Made by a program: the position numbers and the translations under genes. Shown one piece after another: positions 59,388 through 64,000 of a stretch of DNA of 64,000 bases. Every line of letters starts with the position of its first letter. Within the stretch, counting starts at the first letter, position 1. The stretch covers positions 257,105 through 321,104 of the forward strand of contig NC_040016.1 of NCBI RefSeq assembly GCF_000972845.2, given 5' to 3'. Under the pieces are notes generated by a model. The model ran no database searches. It was not told the origin of the DNA and saw only the letters and a program-made list of their open reading frames with translations. This DNA comes from Larimichthys crocea. Lineage: Eukaryota > Chordata > Actinopteri > Sciaenidae.

Positions 59388-61697
59388 GATGGTGGCTGAA
59401 TTCTCAACACTTCAAAATCAAAGTTTAAGGGTTTTTTTTTTAGATTAACATAACCATTAATGCATAACATAGCTTAATGTTACTTTCCACCTCCGAATAA
59501 GACAAACTGAAAATATTCTCTCAGTAAAGACGAGGGAACAAACCTGTGTAGTTCGCAGAGTAGTTGTTGGGGTCCAAGAACTTCTTGACAGTGAGGGAGC
59601 TGGAGAGGAGGGGGTGCTGGGTAATTGAGTCCAGATAGGTCTGCAATCCTCTTTGCCTCTCTGCTATGAACTCCCTGTCCATGTTTCCGATTAGCTTCTT
59701 GGGAGGAAGAGGGAGACTGATGCCACACACCTGGACAAAGACAGAGAGAGAGAATTCATCATACTTATGTTTGGTTTTCTTTCTGTTTCTGAATGTTTCA
59801 TCCATTTACAAAGAAAGAGAGAGAAGCAGAACTGGGAAAACAAACAGACAGAACAGCAGCAAAGGTTTCCGACAGTTTTGCTGCATGTTGACTTAAGATC
59901 AGGGTCTGGACTCGAGGTCGGGGTCAGTGAGAGACCCCAAAAAGGAAATGAGCAGGCAAAAGCTCAGCAGAAAAACTGCTAACTTCCTGTTATCCAGGAA
60001 TGATGAGACCTGACCTCAACCAGGACTCTGACATACATCCCAAAGTCAGAACACTTCCAGTCTGCTTGTTCCATCAATCTCTAAAAATGACATGCTGAAT
60101 ATCTTAAAAGGACCAATTGATGATTTGGTTCTGGCATGTGTGTCATTATACAATGATTTGATTTTTATAATATTTTTAGACTCACATTTTTGACATGTAA
60201 CATAAACATTTTAGCTATTGGCTTTAACTTGATAAGATTCAGGATGTGCAGCACCAGAAATCTTAAAACAAGATAAAAGGACTCAAAACAAGAATAGTAC
60301 CATTATTGTCTCTAGATAACAGAGATATTTACTTAAGACAACCTTGCATAATCAGCACAAGCTAATCCAAACCATAGTCTATAATAATCAGATTAGATCT
60401 CTCTTACTTTACTTTGCGTTTTTGTAGACAGCTTTTAACTGTAACCTTTGCTCACAAGTTTCAGATGTTTACGAGTTGTGAGCAGTTTTACATCTTAGCT
60501 TCTCCATATCATTTGAATGTTTGGTTTGAGGCCATAAAAACATCCAATATTTTACATAAACAGATGAATGTTCGCGTGAACTTTGTTTTTATTTCATTTT
60601 CTCTACCATTAATCTTCATGTCACCGCCGGCCTCAGTTGTTGGGAACGTTCACATGCCAGATCATTTTTCAAAATAATTCATCAGTTTTAGATTTCTTTC
60701 CAGGCAGCCACTCGTTTCAGTTCATTAATATGAAATTAACCTACAGAGACTTGAGAGTTCATCCATCAAAATCACAATATACTTTATTTTTGTGTTGGTT
60801 GTGGTATTGTTAAGCGGTAACTTAGGGTTAAGGTGAATGTCATGGCTTCAGTTAACGTGTGTACAAAATGTTATTGCTATCCATTCATAGTTTAAGATGC
60901 TTCAGTCTGAACCAAAGTGGTTGACTGACAGTATCATCACACAAGCCCCATGACTAGCATGACTACAAATGAATGACAAGATGAGCTGCGATGCAGCATG
61001 ATCACACAGACTGAGAGTGCTGCAGTCCTTTGAGATGCAGTACAGTCTTAAATCCAATCCAAAACTAACATCTGACAGCACAGAAACGAACTGCAAACTA
61101 CCCTCTGACAGCACAGAAATGAACTGCAAACTACCCTCTGACAGCACCGGCCGAGACTTCTGGGAAATCAGTGAGACAACAGCAAAAACCTTCAGCGTGT
61201 CGTAACAAACCGCAACTGAGATTTCCAAAAGAGGAAGGAAATTGGCTAAGATAAGGCTGGTATGTGTGTGTAAAAGTCAACTTCTAGAGTGGAAGATAAC
61301 ATACAGTGATTACTGTAAGAACAATGACAGGGGTTGAACACTCCTGACCACCCAAGGACACAAGTTACTTCAAATCAGAGTGATTGATGTGTGATGGAAA
61401 GACGTGGAACTCACCATCAGGCTAGTGTTGAGAACATCAAAGTCGCTGTAACGGCGAATCACCTGCAAAACACACACACCTGTCAGTTATCGACAAAACA
61501 GCTGTGATTGGTCAGTTACATCTTCTAACACATCCTCATTGGTCTAATGATCCGACTGGGACAATTTCATCAGTCAGTATTTCTGCCAAACAACCAGAAT
61601 TGTGGATCGTAAAGCTGACACCAGAAGTTGTGATTGGTGCATTTACCTGCCAGCTATTCTCTGTAGACACGCCCCTCTGGACTCGGATGATGTACTC
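46174..61697 (-). CDS. pxk: PX domain-containing serine/threonine kinase-like protein (5' end outside window)
   Basis: Seventeen in-phase exons on the - strand, in coding order: 61647-61697, 61415-61462, 59544-59730, 58843-58920, 58211-58284, 57606-57680, 56717-56821, 56481-56582, 56215-56376, 55903-56020, 55714-55792, 55298-55346, 55088-55165, 54362-54448, 53833-53896, 53369-53428, 46174-46367. They give 536 residues plus stop. The PX domain includes RRYSDFD and LPPKKLIGNMDREFIAERQ. A kinase-like domain follows (GWRIRKKYF to about LKEALK). The catalytic-loop position reads GHLHASNV instead of HRD..N, and the DFG position reads MDIEN, so it is probably inactive. After a basic stretch (KRRKILARK) and a proline-rich tract comes a WH2-like end (ALLSSIQTFSKGKLKKAE). 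Family: modulator of Na,K-ATPase and endosomal trafficking of receptors. About 35 N-terminal residues lie past the right edge. Confidence 0.97.
50940..51370 (-). repeat. Dispersed fish repeat, copy b (inverted)
   Basis: The segment with CTCCATAAGTCCCCATGTTA and ACTGTTTTGGTCTCTATA is the reverse complement of the text at 30566-30850. A region with GCCAACATGGCGGCTGCC extends the copy. Confidence 0.6.
53269..53312. repeat. (ACAG)n microsatellite
   Basis: About eleven ACAG units, 57 bp past the donor of pxk exon 53369-53428. Shorter GACA runs flank it (53075-53105, 53340-53360). Confidence 0.95.
56656..56712. repeat. (CA)n microsatellite
   Basis: CACG and CA repeats directly abutting the pxk exon at 56717-56821, on its donor side. 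Confidence 0.95.
57050..57450 (-). repeat. Dispersed fish repeat, copy c (inverted, interrupted)
   Basis: Left part 57050-57103 and right part 57346-57450 are contiguous in the copy at 50940-51370 (join at CTCCATAA|GTCCCCATG). They are split here by an insertion of about 240 bp. Confidence 0.7.
57104..57345. mobile_element. MITE-like insertion nested in the dispersed repeat
   Basis: The insert begins GGCCACGTTCAGACAGG and ends with TTGTCTGAACGTC, so it has short inverted ends (ACGTTCAGACA). The intact copy at 50985 gives the empty site. A target duplication could not be fixed exactly (TAA on the left, AAA on the right). Confidence 0.7.
59336..59386. repeat. (AAT)n microsatellite
   Basis: About sixteen AAT units in a pxk intron. 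Confidence 0.95.
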
Positions 61698-64000
61698 CTG
61701 AGAGACAAGAAACAACAGAGATGTCAAAACACTGTTTTTATTAAAAACTAAAACCCATCCATCCATTTTCTGTAAGTTAAGTTACAGGTAATAAGTTTAT
61801 TTATTTTTAATTTTTAAAGAGAAAGACCATTGTAAAGAGTTGTCATTTTAGAAGATTAAATCATAAAATACAGTTTTTGCTTGAATTCACTGATCACATC
61901 AGCTGTTTAATTTCACAATAAAAGAAAAGAAAACTGGAAGTGTCATCACTTGATTTATGTGACTCATCTACCCAAATCTAAAAACAAAAAAGAAGGTGGT
62001 GCCGAGCAAAAGGCCACGCTGAACCTTCATCAGGAAAAGGATTCACATTTCGGGTGTGTTGACTTTCGGTTTCATTTCTAAATAAATGGTTCAGATAACT
62101 TGTGTTCAGCAGAGGATCTGTCTGCTCATGTCACCATGTTTACAGATCTCTCCGATGAAGCTGCTGTGTAAAACATTTTCATAACCGACAACAAATGATG
62201 GAGAAACTTCTGAAAACAAGAGCCGAGCTGTAAACATGGAATTTTCCTTTAATCTAATCCTCTCAGTCCTCTTACAGTCTAATACTTTCAGACAAACTCT
62301 CGTTTCTGCTGTAATCCTGCATTCAATCATTCATGTGTGCTGAGCAGCTTCACAGTCAGTGTGTAAACAGATGATGTCCTGACATCACCTCCTGTCTGGC
62401 TCTCATCTATTTGAATATTTCAGTGCAGCAACAGTGCGTGCTTTATATTAAAAGGTTATCATAACAGTTCCTCTCTTATTCATGACATCCACCCTATCCT
62501 GTGATGTTTCTAACTCTCCAACATGGCTGTCTAAAAGTGTTGTTGGAGATTTCCTTGTACTTCTTTTGAAAAATGACTCAGTGTGAGTTGGTCAAGCTGG
62601 TGAACATTAACCAGTGCTGATCTTTGGCTTGTGAAAGTTGTGAAAAACAGAAATGTTAAACCATAGGGAAGCAGAAGTACGCTGGACTGTTTACTGACCA
62701 TATGAAGTAGATCAGGTGATTCACGCTGTCATATAAATGAGTGTTTCTGTTACATTCAGTCACGATAAGCTGCAGCCACGGTAATCCCCAGCCTCATGTT
62801 ACTTTACATGTAAATGATCTCAATGAGTCCCACACAGTAAACTATAAAGACTGACATTTAGGGAAATAAAAGCAGCGACGTCAGCAGATGTCCTGAGTTA
62901 GAATATTGGAACTGGGATAATAGAGACAAATCAATACATATCTATTAAATTAAGAATGATAGTAGATTGTTTAATGTATTTTGGACATCCATTTTAACAC
63001 TAATGGAGTCGACCTCACAATTTACTGTTGAACAAAGGTGTTACTCAGTCCTGGATTTTCTATAATTGGTGTTCCTCAAAATGTCAAGAATCAGTGCGAC
63101 TTTGAATTAGGAAGAAAACCTGTCAGAAATAAATAAGAATTTAACCACTGCCTCCATCAACAACACACAGTTTTTGTTTATTTCATAGTAAATAAGGAGA
63201 AACATGTGGAGAGACCTTCAGACTTTCTTTCCTTCTAATCGATGACTTGTATTTTATTAGTAGGTGATGACTAGACCTCAACTACAAGCATGCTGACAGA
63301 TGTCAGCTTTGTCCTGCACACAGCATGTGGAGGCCTGTCCTTGCAGTGTCTCATTCATTTCAGAGCTGCTTACATGTTTTGGAAAGTCACCTGACAGACT
63401 GTGCATCTGCAATAATGTAGTTTTAAATGTGAACACAACCAACACAGAGAGATGATGATTTATCACAAACATATAAATATATAATATGTTAAATAAATAT
63501 GTCTAAGTCCCTCTCCCCCTGGGATGCGTTGTTCTGTCTTACAACAACAACAACGCTCGGATGGCTGACATGCCAAGCTAACTGTTTAGCTCAGCTGATC
63601 ACAGCCAGGGTGTCAACAACAACCCACTGCTGATGCGCCCATTATCGGACAAACGGCGGGCGTCCTAATAACATGCCAGTCACATTGTTTATCATCATCC
63701 TTAACGACACACACGAGTCCAATGTCCAATTTCAGCAGAAAGTAACGCTTCACGGAGGACTGACGATGTTTGGATAGATGCCAAACCAAACTCCATTATA
63801 AAATCTGAATATTTATTGTTTGTGTAGCTTACAGCAGAGGTGTGATATTTCTAATAAGACTTTTTATAACTATCTCTCTTTAATTCGGCATAGATCAGAT
63901 ACAAAACGAAGCATCTGCTTCAATAAAAACATCATAATTTATGCCCGTCTGATGAGTCCTAAAATGTAAGCAGAAACCTGTCAATAAAGGGTGACAAATA
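61698..64000 (-). other. 5'-side intron of pxk up to the window edge
   Basis: I looked for the N-terminal exon(s) preceding the EYIIRVQRG exon on the - strand and found no match. No other gene or clear transposon is seen. The coding start must lie beyond 64000. Confidence 0.6.

Noticed and set aside
61698..64000. First exon and promoter of pxk
   Set aside because: No - strand stretch resembling the N-terminal PXK sequence or an upstream ATG joining in phase to the 61647-61697 exon was found.

Overview
The window is vertebrate nuclear DNA, almost certainly from a teleost fish. It has intron-rich genes with GT-AG junctions, a tandem array of her4/hes5-type Notch-effector genes, many hAT-like and LTR elements, and a pxk orthologue. 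All calls come from reading the sequence; no searches were run.

Region 1 (1-17,300) is a tandem array of her4-like genes on the + strand. Three intact two-exon copies lie at 3476-3984, 7718-8226 and 11994-12502, each encoding 131 residues ending in WRPW. A fourth copy (15842-16338) is broken by many small indels, and a remnant at 1177-1429 has lost the bHLH but keeps the WRPW end. The repeat unit is about 4.24-4.28 kb, and units 2 and 3 are nearly identical. Each unit carries several TGTGGGAA-type RBPJ/CSL sites. Units 2 and 3 also carry the palindrome AGGCACGTGCCT, a Hes-type binding site, so Notch induction plus auto-repression is the likely logic. Two spacers hold a decayed gag/SCAN-like retroelement fragment; the last spacer holds an L2-like fragment instead. 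The array ends at a solo LTR (17297-17928) with a clean 5-bp target duplication.

Region 2 (17,934-37,244) holds one + strand gene of 12 coding exons (20721-37244). It encodes a secreted 594-residue glycoprotein: signal peptide, VWD, C8-like segment, cysteine-rich EGF-like segment, ZP module and furin site. This architecture resembles the tectorin/uromodulin/GP2 family. Its introns are full of transposons. Exons 8-11 appear twice. The second block (31194 to about 36200) follows a run of ten Ns and is riddled with small deletions in exons and introns alike, so it is probably unpolished gap-fill sequence rather than a real duplication.

Region 3 (37,245-46,173) is intergenic, with one fold-back element of about 1 kb (39307-40305).

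Region 4 (46,174-64,000) holds pxk on the - strand. Seventeen coding exons are visible, running from within the PX domain to the WH2-like C-terminus (536 residues). The first N-terminal exon or exons lie beyond the right edge. Its introns contain simple repeats and a recurrent fish repeat interrupted by a MITE-like insertion.
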